Shown in pieces: positions 10,094 to 21,919 of a stretch of 64,000 nucleotides of DNA. Within the stretch, counting starts at the first letter, position 1; each line of letters opens with the position of its first letter. The position numbers and the translations under genes are program-made. The stretch covers positions 10,838,878-10,902,877 of the forward strand of contig OY829326.1 in assembly GCA_963691655.1 (NCBI GenBank), in the 5' to 3' direction. Below the pieces are notes generated by a model. The model worked only from the letters and a program-made list of their open reading frames with translations, searched no databases and had not been told where the DNA came from. The stretch comes from Toxonevra muliebris. Its lineage: Eukaryota > Arthropoda > Insecta > Diptera > Pallopteridae.

Positions 10094-13000
10094 TGATGAA
10101 TCAGGCTTTCTGTCTCTTTATGTAAAGATGATTCACTCTGTAATAGGAGTGAAATGAAATGTCATCATCATAACAAGGAAATGTCACAATTGTTGTTAAA
10201 GTAATAGTTATAAAGAAACTTGAATTAAAGGAAACCAATGAAACGAAGCGATGACATAAAAAATATAAAAACATTATTACTATGCATTCTGTTTAAATAC
10301 ACTGCCAACACATCTGCTTCAATGTGTTGGAATGTTATAGTTATTTTTAGAATTATTCTAGTAGTTGCTTAAGTCTAGCAATTGGTTTAGTTGAGAGTAC
10401 GGTTTTGTGATAAAGTCAATATCAATATAACCACAGTTTATAGTTTATTTGTGAGTTTTGATTTAGTCTACCTATTATGTGCTTTGTTGTTCCCTTTTCT
10501 TCGCGATATATCTTACAAAAGTCGTCTTCAAGTCCCTTTTTTAACTAAACAAGTTTTCTTGCCGAGTTGACTAGTATTAACCAGCGCCCTTTTACTAAAT
10601 CTCAGGACTGTACTATAAATGATTCCGGAGTTATGCTCAAAAAAGTATTAGAGTTGTGTTAGAGAGTGGGCATGGCACCCACTTGAAATTAAGATCTTAA
10701 ACTCCACAACAGCCTCGGTATTGACAAACAATACTTCTATATCAAATCTTAGTACCATACTACTAATGGTTCCTCAGATATTCCATAACAAATATTCAGG
10801 TTACATGAGAGGTGCCACACGCCCTTTTACAAACCTACCCTATTTTCCTGTAGCTTGGCACTGTCAACCAACGCCCTTATGAAATTGCAGTACTGTATAA
10901 AAAAAGGTTCTGGAAATATACCCACGAAAAAAAACAAACCGCCTCAAATTAAAGACGCCACTACTTACGAAATTCTAAGACATTTTTTCCTGCACCTTTT
11001 TTTAAAAAAATTAATGTTAAAAAATCAATTCCAGATCACGCTTTCGACCATTTCTCCTCCACCGGGACCACTGAGTTGCTCCGGGCCGGGAAGAGACGAT
11101 CAGCTGAACCTGTTGTCATGCAACAGCTGATCGGCGAGCTCTGTTATTTTCTATAGGTTAAAAAATGGCCTTTAGATAAAATAAACAAGAGCAACAACGT
11201 GATCGGTTGAAGCCAGATTGGTTTTGTAGTTCACTATGACCAGGCAGCGGATTTTTTGGACCTAAAAACAAAGAAAAATGAAAAATAAAATTAAAAAAAG
11301 GCAAGCAAACTTGTCTAGTGAAAAGGGTAAAAGACTGTATATTTCGTATAAAGGTGTTTTTTGGCCCATCAGTTAAAAAGCTTCTGGCAACTCGGGTGTG
11401 TGGTTTCTCCTAAGGTTCTGAGTTCGTCGGCGAGATGCTGCTGGCGTAATGAACTGGTTTTTTTTGTCGGCTTCTATTTGCCTTTATTCAAACCTACATA
11501 ATTTTGCACTATGAGCTATGGTCCAATGAAATCATTGTCCAATCCGTTTGGTTGGTAAGTCAAGAATCCTATTCTCTGTGCCTTGTGTGATTTATATCTA
11601 AAAGGGTTACCAAAAGGTCTCCAACATATAAGAATATTTAAAATAACAAACTTCACCTGCATATAATTTTTTATATCTATAATTTATACCATTACTACTT
11701 ACATTTTTCATTTTTATCGTACACGAAATTGTTACTACTGTTGTGGCGTCTGCTGCTGTAAATGTTGCACTGCAGCCCAACTCTATTCTAAGATGAGATA
11801 TATCTTTCTGTAAAATTTCATTGCATTTTTAGTTTATTGTTTGTCACTCCAACTGTCAAACGCGCTGTCAACTGTCATTTAGCGTAAGAACAACTCCGTA
11901 ATGTGGCAACATGACAGGAAATAGCAACTGCATAGAAATGAGAGTAAATAGGAAAAACAAATGAAAATAAAAGAAAAAAGATGCCACCACACAGAAAATG
12001 CATAAGCAAAGAGTGTTGAAAATAAAAAAAAATCAAAAGCACAAAACAAACAAATAATAAAAAGTAAACGAAAATCAAAGAACATTGAACAATGAAAGAT
12101 ACACCGGTAAAGATATGCATGAATATATTCATGGAGGATCCAAAGCATAGTTGCGATCATTAGTCAAAATCTAGTTGGATAATTTTGTCTAAAGAGAGAA
12201 GTGTGAAATTTCACTGTACTGTTGTGGCAGTCGATGGAAATGGTAAATGGGATCTGCTGACATATTGTAGTAAATTTAATGAGAGGCTTAAAATCTTACC
12301 GCTACTTATATTGTAGCAATTGATGAAACTGGTAACTCTTAAAATTTATTGAAAAGTATAAAAAAAAAAATTATGAAATTACTAAGAAACATTCATATCG
12401 TTGCATTAAATCAACGAAATACTGAACTTTAATTAAACAAACAAACAAACAAACACAGACGACCTAATAATATCAGCTGCAGTAAGTTAATACGCTGTCA
12501 TTGCTTGCATCGCAAAACAAATACATTATTTTTTATCAGATGCATTTTTAAATAAGCTAACAATTCCAATAACCACACATAACCACAACAACTACATCAA
12601 TACTTTAAAATGCCAGCAAGCAAACGAAAAAGCGAAAATGCTTAAACTGCGGTAATTTAAATGCATTTGATGCAATGTATAAGAATATAACCAACTACAA
12701 AGATTTTGCTTTCAGTTGCAATTTACAAACTAAGTACAAAGAAACAGTGGCGTATTAAAAATGTATGTACTTTTATACAAGGAAAAAATCGGGTGAATAA
12801 AGTATATAAAATTCTTAAATTTTTTTCTACACTACTCCACTGTTTACAGCGTCTCCAAAACATGCAAAAAAAAAAAAAACAACAAAAACAAAAACACGGC
12901 AACACGTAGCCGCTGAACGATACAAGGGGAAATGTACACAGGAAATCTGTGGGCTCACACAAAACAAGAATTACAAAAAAAAAAATGAAGAAAAACAAAA

Positions 13001-13569
13001 TCACTTTTATTCATGAATGCATTGAAATTGTATTCGAAATATTCGCATTTGTAAAAATATTTATTTATTTATGTGGTTCATTCTTATTTATGGCATTTTT
13101 TATCTGAATTTTATATTACATGGCGATAATGAATGTTATGTAATTTTTACATGTAGAAGATTTACATTGCAACAAATAAAGTCGGACATATGCAGCTATT
13201 ATATAAATAATAACTTCTTTCTTTGAAAAATTGGCTATATTTATACCCCCCGTAAAATAAGTTGTATACTAATTTCCCAACAATTTATGACTCTTGTATT
13301 CTTGGAAACAATTTCTATTTTCTGCAAGTTGTTACTTTTTCAAAATTTAAATAATATCAATTATATTTTAAATTTAATTTTATTTTAGAAATTCACCAAA
13401 AATTAACTTTGCACGGTATTTGGGTTAAAATCTTTTCAATTCAAAGCCCTAATATTTTTCTATTCCCTCACGGAATTGCAAACAATTTGGACTATTTTTA
13501 TTAGAATTTTGAATACAAAAGTAAAGTCAGTATTACATTGGTAGCAAAAAAAAACCCAAAACTTAGTAA
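10094..13569. other. Noncoding stretch with small repeats
   Basis: No gene supported. It holds a dispersed repeat (10765-10818), an imperfect hairpin at 11098-11132 (GATCAGCTG with its inverse CAGCTGATC around TGTTG/CAACA), a CAAA microsatellite at about 12435-12455 and several A/T homopolymers. Confidence 0.5.
10765..10818 (+). repeat. Dispersed repeat, copy a
   Basis: A block from ATGGTTCCTCAGATATTCCA to GAGAGGTGCC matches 15359-15410 with substitutions (ATGGTTCCTATGATATTTCA to GGGAGGTGCC). It looks like a middle-repetitive family of fly genomes. A weaker relative may exist around 5150-5260. Confidence 0.45.
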
Positions 13570-13583
13570 TTAACCCTATTCAT

Positions 13584-13609
13584 CCCACGAAGTGACTTTG
13601 AGTCACTAT
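13584..13609. repeat. piggyBac sub-terminal palindrome, left outer copy
   Basis: CCCACG followed by AGTGACTTTGAGTCACT, a near-perfect palindrome around three bases. The motif recurs at 13828-13853 in the same orientation and at 15085-15110 inverted, so the element has an asymmetric set of three probable transposase-binding repeats. Confidence 0.75.
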
Positions 13610-13827
13610 TGAAATTAAAATCGTTATATTTTTCAGATTTCTTATTTTTTTACGTTGGTTGGTAATGGCAAAACTACCAAGCCGATAAAAAGTTGACACA
13701 CCGCCGCTCGGGATTCAGGGTCTAATGTATTCGTCCATTTACCGGTTATTTTCATAAAAATGGATTTTTTGTTTTGTTTTACTTTATTAGTCAAAAATCA
13801 TTAAATAAACAAAAAACTACGTAAAAT

Positions 13828-13853
13828 CCCACGTAGTGACTGTGAGTCACTAT
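13828..13853. repeat. piggyBac sub-terminal palindrome, internal copy
   Basis: CCCACGTAGTGACTGTGAGT and onward; together with the preceding ACGTAAAAT it is closer to the right-end copy (15085-15110) than to the left outer copy. Confidence 0.75.
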
Positions 13854-13987
13854 ATATATTTGTATATTGTAGTAGGTACTGCACCAAAAATTAAACTCGG
13901 AATAATAGTAGGAAACGATGTGTTTGAGTTAGTTGATAGATGCAGGTGTAAGATGCAGATGGCATTGTCGATTATGGAGAGTTTTGT

Positions 13988-14179
13988 GTGGAGAATTTAT
14001 ATGACAGTTTGATGTTCCGTGCTTGTATGTCAAGACATAGATTTCCCGATTTATCGCGTTATTTAGCATTTGATGATAGGACCATGATATCGGTACAGAG
14101 ATCGCATCTTAAATTTACTTCAATTGGAAATCTTCTTTGGCATTTGATAAATAAAGACGGCTACACAAATATGGTATGA
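13988..14179 (+). pseudogene. piggyBac transposase fragment (DDE_Tnp_1_7 type)
   Basis: A 63-codon frame with LMFRACMSRHRFPDLSRYL and FDDRTM, which match the MSRNRF-x5-LRFDD block of piggyBac transposases, upstream of the catalytic core. Downstream, degraded text in shifted frames (YFTNLELS; LPNKNREVEGSIFAV at about 14420-14470) corresponds to the SDNFFTS-LEL and NREV-SSIF blocks. Many stops and deletions mean no functional protein. Confidence 0.85.
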
Positions 14180-14510
14180 ACATTTGGTGGACTTGCGATA
14201 GCGGATATTTTACTATGAGATACTGTATGCATCTAAGGAAAGCAGCGCTAAGAGTTAAATCTTAGCACAGCATGGAGTGGAACAGAGTTCTGTAAGCTAT
14301 ATGAACGGCCAAAGAGAAATACAACTTCCGAAAAATACTTTACAAATTTAGAACTGTCGTAAAACCTGTTGCCAAATCAATTAGCTTGTAATAAAAGGTG
14401 CATTTTAAATAATTTTCTTCCTAACAAGAATAGAGAAGTAGAAGGCAGCATTTTTGCAGTAATAAAACAGCATCGTTAATAAGTTATGTGGCAAAAAAAA
14501 AGCTATTATA

Positions 14511-14868
14511 CAGGGTGATTTTTTTTTGTACCCGATGTTGAACTGGAACAATAACAGCAGCTATCAACTCGTCATCTCACAACTCATGTAATAAACTCTA
14601 GTCCCGTACAAATTTTCCAATTTTATTTTCAAAATCAGTCATCTGTTACGTTAACACAACGTTCGCACAGACCAAAATATAGTTTGAAAAAAGTGCTAAA
14701 ACCGAAGTCACCGTTCCTGACTTTTTCTTGTGGGGATACTTCATAAGTCAAGTTTATGTGAATATACCAGAGTCTCTTGAAGAACTTAAGGCCAACATAC
14801 GCAACGAAATCGTTGAAATTTCACATAAAACACTTCGAAAAGTGAAAAATGCTAAGAAGAAGGGCTGA
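14511..14868 (+). pseudogene. Mariner-superfamily transposase fragment nested in piggyBac
   Basis: After TACAGGGTGATTTTTT at 14510-14525, which looks like a transposon end, comes a remnant whose clear coding part is 14710-14868. It reads VPDFFLWGYFISQVYVN, IPESLEELKANIRNEI and VKNAKKKG, then stop. This is the C-terminus of an IS630/mariner-superfamily transposase (the PDFFLWGY-K-VY group). The right terminal repeat is not found, and the catalytic middle is mostly lost. It lies inside the piggyBac relic, so it inserted later. Confidence 0.75.
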
Positions 14869-15084
14869 AAGGCTGGAAAGAGCGGAGTGGGAGAAAGGAA
14901 GAGCTTCAAAGTAATTCTATAAAATCTGCAATTAAAAGTTTTTGCTCCACTTCTTGTGTTCAAAGTAAATACAGATTATACTTATATTTTTCCAAATTAT
15001 ATTATTCTTGTTGTTTATTTATCAGATTTTAAAAAATTTTAGAAAAAAAATTGAATGAAATGAGAATAGCCCAGTTAATTCTAT

Positions 15085-15110
15085 ATAGTGACTCTAAGTC
15101 ACTACGTGGG
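15085..15110. repeat. piggyBac sub-terminal palindrome, right copy (inverted)
   Basis: ATAGTGACTCTAAGTCACTA followed by CGTGGG, the inverse of the motif at 13584-13609 and 13828-13853. Confidence 0.75.
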
Positions 15111-15358
15111 ACTTTACGTTATAAAATAAAGTGGAATGAATAGGGTTAAATTTCACGAAACAAGTTTGATTGTTTGTAATATTATATATGAAGAAAATTA
15201 ACATTAATTTTTTAATCAGTTTTAAATTATATATAAAAAACTAGCTTCATTACAGTCAAATCACACTGAAAATAAGAAATTTTTTATGACTTGAACCCTA
15301 CGCCACCTACCGGGTCCAGAAAAAAACCTATGGTGTAAATTTTTGCTCAATAGCTCTT

Positions 15359-15410
15359 ATGGTTCCTATGATATTTCACAATTAAGATTTAGGTTATATG
15401 GGAGGTGCCC
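15359..15410 (+). repeat. Dispersed repeat, copy b
   Basis: Relative of 10765-10818. The phrase CCTATGGTGTAAATnTTT also occurs twice nearby (about 15328 and 15448), so the local unit may itself be duplicated. Confidence 0.45.
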
Positions 15411-17558
15411 TCTAGCGGCAAATAAACTCAGAAGAGCTCGAAGCGAACCTATGGTGTAAATCTTTAATCGGTAGCTCTTTCCAGAGATCGTTCATTACAA
15501 ACAAATGCAACAACAATTGTATATATTAAGATTAATTTATGACCCATTTTTCTTATAAGAAAAACCGATTATTTAAATAAAAATATTGAAAACCTAGATT
15601 CTGGAGTTAAAATGTTGAAATCTATCTAACGTTTCTTAAGGAATAAAAACTCTGTATATGTAGTTTTTATGAAACTCACTAGACAAGATTGCCACAAAAC
15701 CAATGTCAAATAAAGCTCATATTTTCCAAATATTTTTATATTTCTGAAAACATGAAATATGGCAACATTTCCCACCAAAAAGTTTAATGTCATTTTTCTA
15801 ACAGGATTCAAAATATTTTTAAATTTAAGATGGCCTCATATGGCTCTTATACTTTAAGACCCCAATTGATCAATGTATGTTCTAAAAGATATATCTATTT
15901 TAACGACGAACTCCAGTTTGGCTAGAATCTTTCTGAAAATGTAGCTAGAAAAGTAAAAAGCTCAGGTGGGTCATATGTGACCCAAAGGTTTCCTTTTAGG
16001 AAAATTCACCAAAAATAAAAATTATCTCAAACTCAAAGATTTGCAAAGTACTTCAGATTAAATAATGAAAACAACAAAAGTCAGGGATTTTTAACTCACC
16101 TTCTATTAAAAAAATTGAATCAAATTTTAAAAATATATACAATCGATCTTGTTATTTTGGAAAATTTTTTAATGTTGTTTGTTGAATAGTGTTATTATTA
16201 TTCTCAATGCTATGCACATATTTGCGATAAAGTCATTTAAATGTCAGAGCATAACATAATAACTTGAAACTTGTATAAATATTCTCTATGCATACTGCAT
16301 ACCTACATAAAGTTCAATGCCCAAATAGAAAATTTTGACTGACAGGTTGCATGATTTGCACTTTATCCTTTAACGAGGACGTTGTTGTCAACATGTTTCC
16401 TTCTTTATTTTTCTGCTACTTTTGTTCATATTTTTGAAGTGCAAACAATAGTTACCGTCATCATGCAACCGAGACAGGCAAGCCAAGCTTAGCTACATTA
16501 ACTGTAAGTTTTTTTCCATCTTTTTTTGAGTTGTTAACAAGTAATTTTTTTTTTTTGTATTTATGTATATTATCCTGTGCATGCATATTGTGTGTCAGTT
16601 TGGGCACACACACGCACACTCACAGCGTTCCTCTTCAAAACCAACTCCATAATAATGAGTAGTACATAAGTCTGATTGCATTTCTTTTCCAAGTTACTTT
16701 TCTTTCATTTTTATGTAAATATTTTTCTAGTAAAGTTTTTTGTATTATGTCAACACAATGTCAAAGTCAAAAATTATGCAATTGTTTGTTGTTTCTGCTG
16801 CACTAAAAGAAAAATATAGAAATTTTGTAGTGAATGGATCTAATATTCTTGGGGGGTCTGGCTCTGGTTTTACCGAGGCATTTAGAGAGGAACTGTGCTT
16901 GATAGTTTCACTTCCTCTAGAGTCATTGATGATGGTACAATGAATTCGGTTGATCAGCTCTTATGTTTTCAATACTGGTTGCAATCTTCTATATATGACA
17001 CAAGTGATCTCAGTAATTTGTGCTAATTAGTTATCTGTATAATTTTACTTATTTTGCAATGGATTTCTATTCAAGAAGTGAATATATTCCTAGAAAATTC
17101 AGTTTCAGTTCTATTACCGATAAAGTAAGCATAGATATAAAGAGCTTCCTTCACTCTACCAATAGCTACAACTCTTTCAGTTCATAAGTTATTTGCTGAA
17201 ATTGATGATCTTTGTAAAGTAACCACTTTGGATTGAGTTAAATGCTTTACACAAACATATCAATCAAATCTTAACTGCTCAACTGTTTTCGACAAGCCGC
17301 ATATTTACTGCCTAAGCCTGTTATCTTTGACAAGGATCAAATAACTTCTCACACTTTTCAAACGCAACATCGCCATGCATTCAGGAAACACAAATAACTA
17401 TTTGACAAGTTAATCATATTTTTTGCGCAAAGCTGTTAATCGATTTTTAATGACTTTCGCATAGATAATTAAAGCTTTGAAAGCGCATATCTACTCGTAC
17501 CAACAACGACACATAAAAGCGCAATAAAAAATGAAGCTATGCGCAATTTAATAACAAG

Positions 17559-17687
17559 ATGCAACTCGTAATCGCTTCATCTGCATTTACAATCATCACC
17601 AGCATCGCCAGCAACATCATTGTCTTGCTACCAACATCGGCAACAACATCAGTGGCGGCGGTTGAGTCCATGGCTCTGAGCAGTTAA
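17559..17687 (+). CDS. Possible small ORF (42 aa), weak
   Basis: ATG at 17559 opens MQLVIASSAFTIITSIASNI and ends with VAAVESMALSS and TAA at 17685-17687. The N-terminal half is hydrophobic and signal-like, and the patch is GC-richer than its surroundings. No homology is recognised and there is no evidence of splicing or expression. It could equally be a chance frame in a CATCA/ACAACA-rich low-complexity patch. Confidence 0.15.
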   Translation: MQLVIASSAFTIITSIASNIIVLLPTSATTSVAAVESMALSS

Positions 17688-20110
17688 GAAAACTATGGCC
17701 AATATAACAACACCAAACACCAACCAACCAAAAATAAAAATGTTTTTTTTTTTTTTTTGTTTTGTTTAGTTTTTAATTTTTATAGATAGTAAAATGCGAA
17801 TGACCTGAATTCGCATGCTGTGGAGTAGGGAAACATTACATTAAATGAAAAAACTTTCCTTATGCCAAACTTACATGGGAAATTATCGTATTTTATGTGC
17901 CAAAGGCGACTTCCTTCGCTCCCCGCAGCCACTCCACTTGCCTGTCGTGCAAATATAGCTGCACCTGTATGGAAGAAAGAGGACAGTGCTTGTACAAGTA
18001 GCTGGTTGAATGAAGTTCGAGTATTCATACTCGTTCATATGTGTGCCTCTGGCTAAATGCTGTGAAACAAGTTTTCTTTATTTTGATATCGTCTTTTTTC
18101 TTCTTCTTCTACTGGTTGTTGTTTTTGTTGTAGCTGTTTTCGTTTTGACCATTACCCACACATTAAGCGGCAGCCAAAGGAAAAGCTGCGACTCGCTCTT
18201 GCCGTCTACTGAAGTTGGAGCTGTGTGCTGTGTACTGCAGTGATGCATGTGCAATTAAAATGGACAATTCGTTGCGGTTTTCAAAGTGTCGTGTGTAGAC
18301 ATGCGCACGCTCGCTGGTACACTTGTTCCTGTGTCTAGTAAATACTTATTTTTATTTATATATGAGGAAACTAACAAAAGCTCGCTAAGTTACTGATATT
18401 TTATTAGTTTTGGAAAAATGCAAAGTTTATAGTCGACATTAAGATATTTCATTTCAATTTTAAGAAATATTAGTAATTGGAATGTAAGCAAGAAAAAGTA
18501 AAACTACGGAATTAAGGTAGGCAGAAATCTCTCCGTCAACACACCAAGAAATTCGATTTCACATTCTCTACGGATTTTGAAGTCAACTTAGGTCAGTTAA
18601 AATTTTCATCGAATGCCTCAATGTATAAGTAGTGAATGAGTAACCCCTTGTGACAGTTTGAAAGTACTTTCAAAGATTCGAGACCAGAAGTTTTTTCTGT
18701 TTAACACAACCTCCGTGGTGAGTCTAAATTTTATGATGAGCCCAAATTGAAATGGCAACTGATGAGCTGAATGCCACGAATCATCTTAAATACAACAAGA
18801 AATCTGCTTGATGGGTTCCATGAATTTTGAATGACGGTCTGAATGAGGCACGTGTTCGTTTTGCAAAATGTGTTAAGCAAAACTCAATAACGGAGGGTCT
18901 AGGACCTTTTTGGTGATAGTGAAGCTCGGTCTGTGGTTTGGAGCCCAAAAAAGTGCAATAGAAGCTACAAAAAATCTCCCGACGTATTAGTATTAATGGA
19001 AATTGTGTAGAGAAAATAAAAAATTTTAAAAATCAAATATGTGAAAGTAAATGTTTTTTTGTTTGTTTTTTTCCAACCAGCTTAGCGAACTTTTTTCTAT
19101 TCCCTCCGTATATTTACTTGATTTTTTTTCTGTAAAAATTTTATCCACATGTGTGGTTTTTTTCAAACTACGATTATTATTACAGTTTGCAAATTCTTGC
19201 TTATAACTTTTAGCTTAACTTCTTGCCTTTTTTAACATAATTAAATAATTTCTTCTGTTTTGTTTTTGCATAATTTAATCGATATTCATTCATCGTTTTT
19301 TCTATCAACTACTTTCCCTCAATTGCCTACATACTCGTGCATTTTTTTTTATTATTATTATATTATTTTTTTGATTTTTATTTAATCAGACGTTTTAAGT
19401 TTAGTGTGTGTTTATAAATTTTCATTGGAATCTCACGTATTATTAACACATTTTCGTATATTTTTCTGCATAGCTTTATGTATATAGATAAACTCGTTTT
19501 CATTACAAATCTCTCACATGTTAAGTTATCGAAGTATACGATCATTTTTGTTTTGGGGTATGTAGTCAGTCATTAACAAAAACATATTGCCAAATATAGT
19601 TATAACTTATAACTAAATCATGCATTTTTGTTGATCAAAATTTCCTGATATTACATAAAACTTAATTAATTATTAGCTTAGTTAATATATAGATAACATA
19701 TGTATGTTGTTAGACTTCCTATTTGTTAGTTCCACGCTATTTAAAAAGATCCTATCAATATATAATATGGAATATTTCAGGTGCAATGAACTTACAGTCA
19801 ATTTCCATGAAGAACTGATTCTCATTTCGTAAAATTTTCGACTTTTTAGTTACCTTCCGTGCTTCTGTGCCCTACTCTGATGACCAGATCGGTTTGGTTC
19901 CTTTCTACCAGTGATTGCATTTTACGCGTCAAAAAAATTATTCTACACGTTTTGACGCCAAATAACTTAAAACTATACTCTTCCGAAAGTTTTAGATGCG
20001 CCGAATCCAAATTCGATTTCAGTTAGTGACTATTCAAGAATTGATTAACAACAGATGAAGTCTTCTATACATAAATTTCAACTAATGATTTCTCGGAAAG
20101 TAAAATATAA

Positions 20111-21120
20111 CACTAGTTTACAGCCGAAAAGTACCAAGAACAAAACATGTTTGGGTGGATAAATTAGAACCTCCTGAACACAAACAAAATTTTTTTTTTT
20201 TCTAGGTATGAATTTTTCCCGAGCAATAATTTTGTGTTTTTCGGGGTATGGTTTCACTCAAATCCTTGTGGAGTCCAAACAAAGAGCTCAATCGAAATGA
20301 ATAGAAAGTAATTGAATACCCTTTCAATCGATATGCTGTTTCTATTGATCCAATAACAAATGGCTGAGTTATGGTTCCTCAAAGTTCAAAAATTGCCATT
20401 TTTCAAGATTTGTTTTTGAATTTTCAGCTTTAAATTCAATTTATTTTTAATTAAATGTCAAAATCTCTTTTTTAATATATAGTCTATTCAATTACAAACA
20501 TTTTAAGCCCAAGTAGATCAAGATTAGATGAAAAATTTTTGTGAATTTTTTTGTGAAGCAGGGCAGACAACGTGCTTATACAAATGAACAGATTCAAATT
20601 TAAATTTAAAAACTCGTCAAAACTGATAAACAGCAAATTTAGTATGTAACTAAATTTAAAATTTAGTTGTTTCACAAAAAAATTCATAAATCTTGATCAA
20701 CTTAGACTTAAAATGTTTGTAATTAAATACACTATGCAATTAAAAAAAGAAATACCCCTGATTTTGGCTTCTAATTAAAAATATTTTGAATTTAAAATTG
20801 AAATCTTGAAAAATGGCAATTTTTGAACTTTGAGGAATCATAACTCAGCCATTTGTAATTCGATCAAAACAAACAACATATCGATGGAAAGGGGTTTCAA
20901 ATAGTTTTTTAATGATTTCAATTCATTTCGATCGACCTCTTTGTTTGGACTCCACAAGGATTTAAGTGAACCATACCCCGAAAAATACAAAATGATTGTT
21001 CGGCAAAAATTCTTACCAAAGAAAAAAAATTTTTTTTTTGTGTTTAGGAGGTCCCAATTTATCCACCCAAATATGTTTTGTTCTTGGTACTTTTCAAGAC
21101 TTGAAATTTGTAAACCAGTG
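20111..21120. mobile_element. Foldback element with CACTA/CACTG ends
   Basis: Arms of roughly 450 bp in inverse orientation: 20111 to about 20560 and about 20670 to 21120. The left end is CACTAGTTTACA; the right end, inverted, is CACTGGTTTACA. Shared inner blocks include AGTACCAAGAACAAAACAT, GGGTGGATAAATT, CTTTGTTTGGACTCCACAAG and AACTCAGCCATTTGT (each in one orientation per arm). TAA lies directly outside both ends, so a 3-bp target duplication is possible, which would fit the CACTA (CMC/EnSpm) superfamily. No transposase is present; open frames in the arms are repeat shadows. Confidence 0.8.
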
Positions 21121-21917
21121 TAATGAAATCGGAGTTTTCCCACTTCTTGGTTAGAATCTTTAAAAATCCTGATGTGTTGAAATTTAACTGTGCCTTAGTT
21201 CAGCTAGTTGGAATTAATTTCGTGATTAATGACTGTGTCATTTCACTTCATTTAACTACTTCAGTTTTAGTTAAACTCACTTAAAAACTATTATTACCTT
21301 GGCTTCAATCACTTACTCATATTGCAATAGAAGATTTCGAAATGTACAATATTAATTCTTCACGAATGTATAAATAATAATGTTAATGCCTGATTGAAAA
21401 CAAAATACAAATATCTTAGCGCAATTTGCCTCATAAACGACAAATGAATCGGTTAAATCCATGTAGTAAGAGAATCCATTAAATTATGAAATAAACTTGC
21501 ATAGAGTGATTCGTTTTTCCACAACAATTAACAGTTTCGACGGTACGACCCGCTATTTTTTATTTGCTTCAGTGTTGGTTTTTGAAGAGCAAGGTTATTT
21601 TATATGTAGGTATTAGTTAATTTAAGTAATATAGTTAAATTGATTTCCAAGATTTTCTTTTGAGGGCGGCAATTTTGTTGCTGTTTCTGCCTAAAGCCTG
21701 AACTGCCTCTAGTCCCCACATGTTTAATGCATTTATGCTTGAAATTTATGCGACTTCATCCAGAGAACGAAATTCATTGTGACCACCGGATAAATTTTCT
21801 TGCAATATTCACAAGTTATTTAAGAGGCTATTTCAATTTGCTACAGTATTTCCTTCAAAATCATTTTTTGAAATTTTTTATTGTATGGGAAGCAGCACTT
21901 CTCCTACATATTAGATG
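21121..21917. other. Noncoding stretch
   Basis: AT-rich spacer between two mobile elements; nothing recognised. Confidence 0.5.
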
Positions 21918-21919
21918 TA

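Larger units (their letters stand above)
13574..15145 (+). mobile_element. piggyBac-family transposon relic
   Basis: TTAA stands at 13570-13573 and 15146-15149. Between them the ends are CCCTATTCATCCCAC and, inverted, CCCTATTCATTCCAC: 14 of 15 match, and the CCC start next to TTAA is the piggyBac signature. Transposase remnants occur inside, including FRACMSRHRFPDLSRYLAFDD, ENFLPNKNREVEGSIFA-like text near 14415-14470 and QKKSY. A fragment of another transposon interrupts it after 14510. The element is 1572 bp and defective. Confidence 0.9.
15150..20110. other. Noncoding stretch
   Basis: No gene supported. It includes the second copy of the dispersed repeat (15359-15410), poly-T tracts (16540-16556, 17741-17758), and a GC-richer patch at 17560-17690 with a 42-codon frame treated separately. 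The 18520-19010 stretch has transposon-like composition but no recognisable motif. Confidence 0.5.

Noticed and set aside
20838..21143. 101-codon minus-strand frame
   Set aside because: Lies in the arm of the foldback, which is non-coding in the other arm too.
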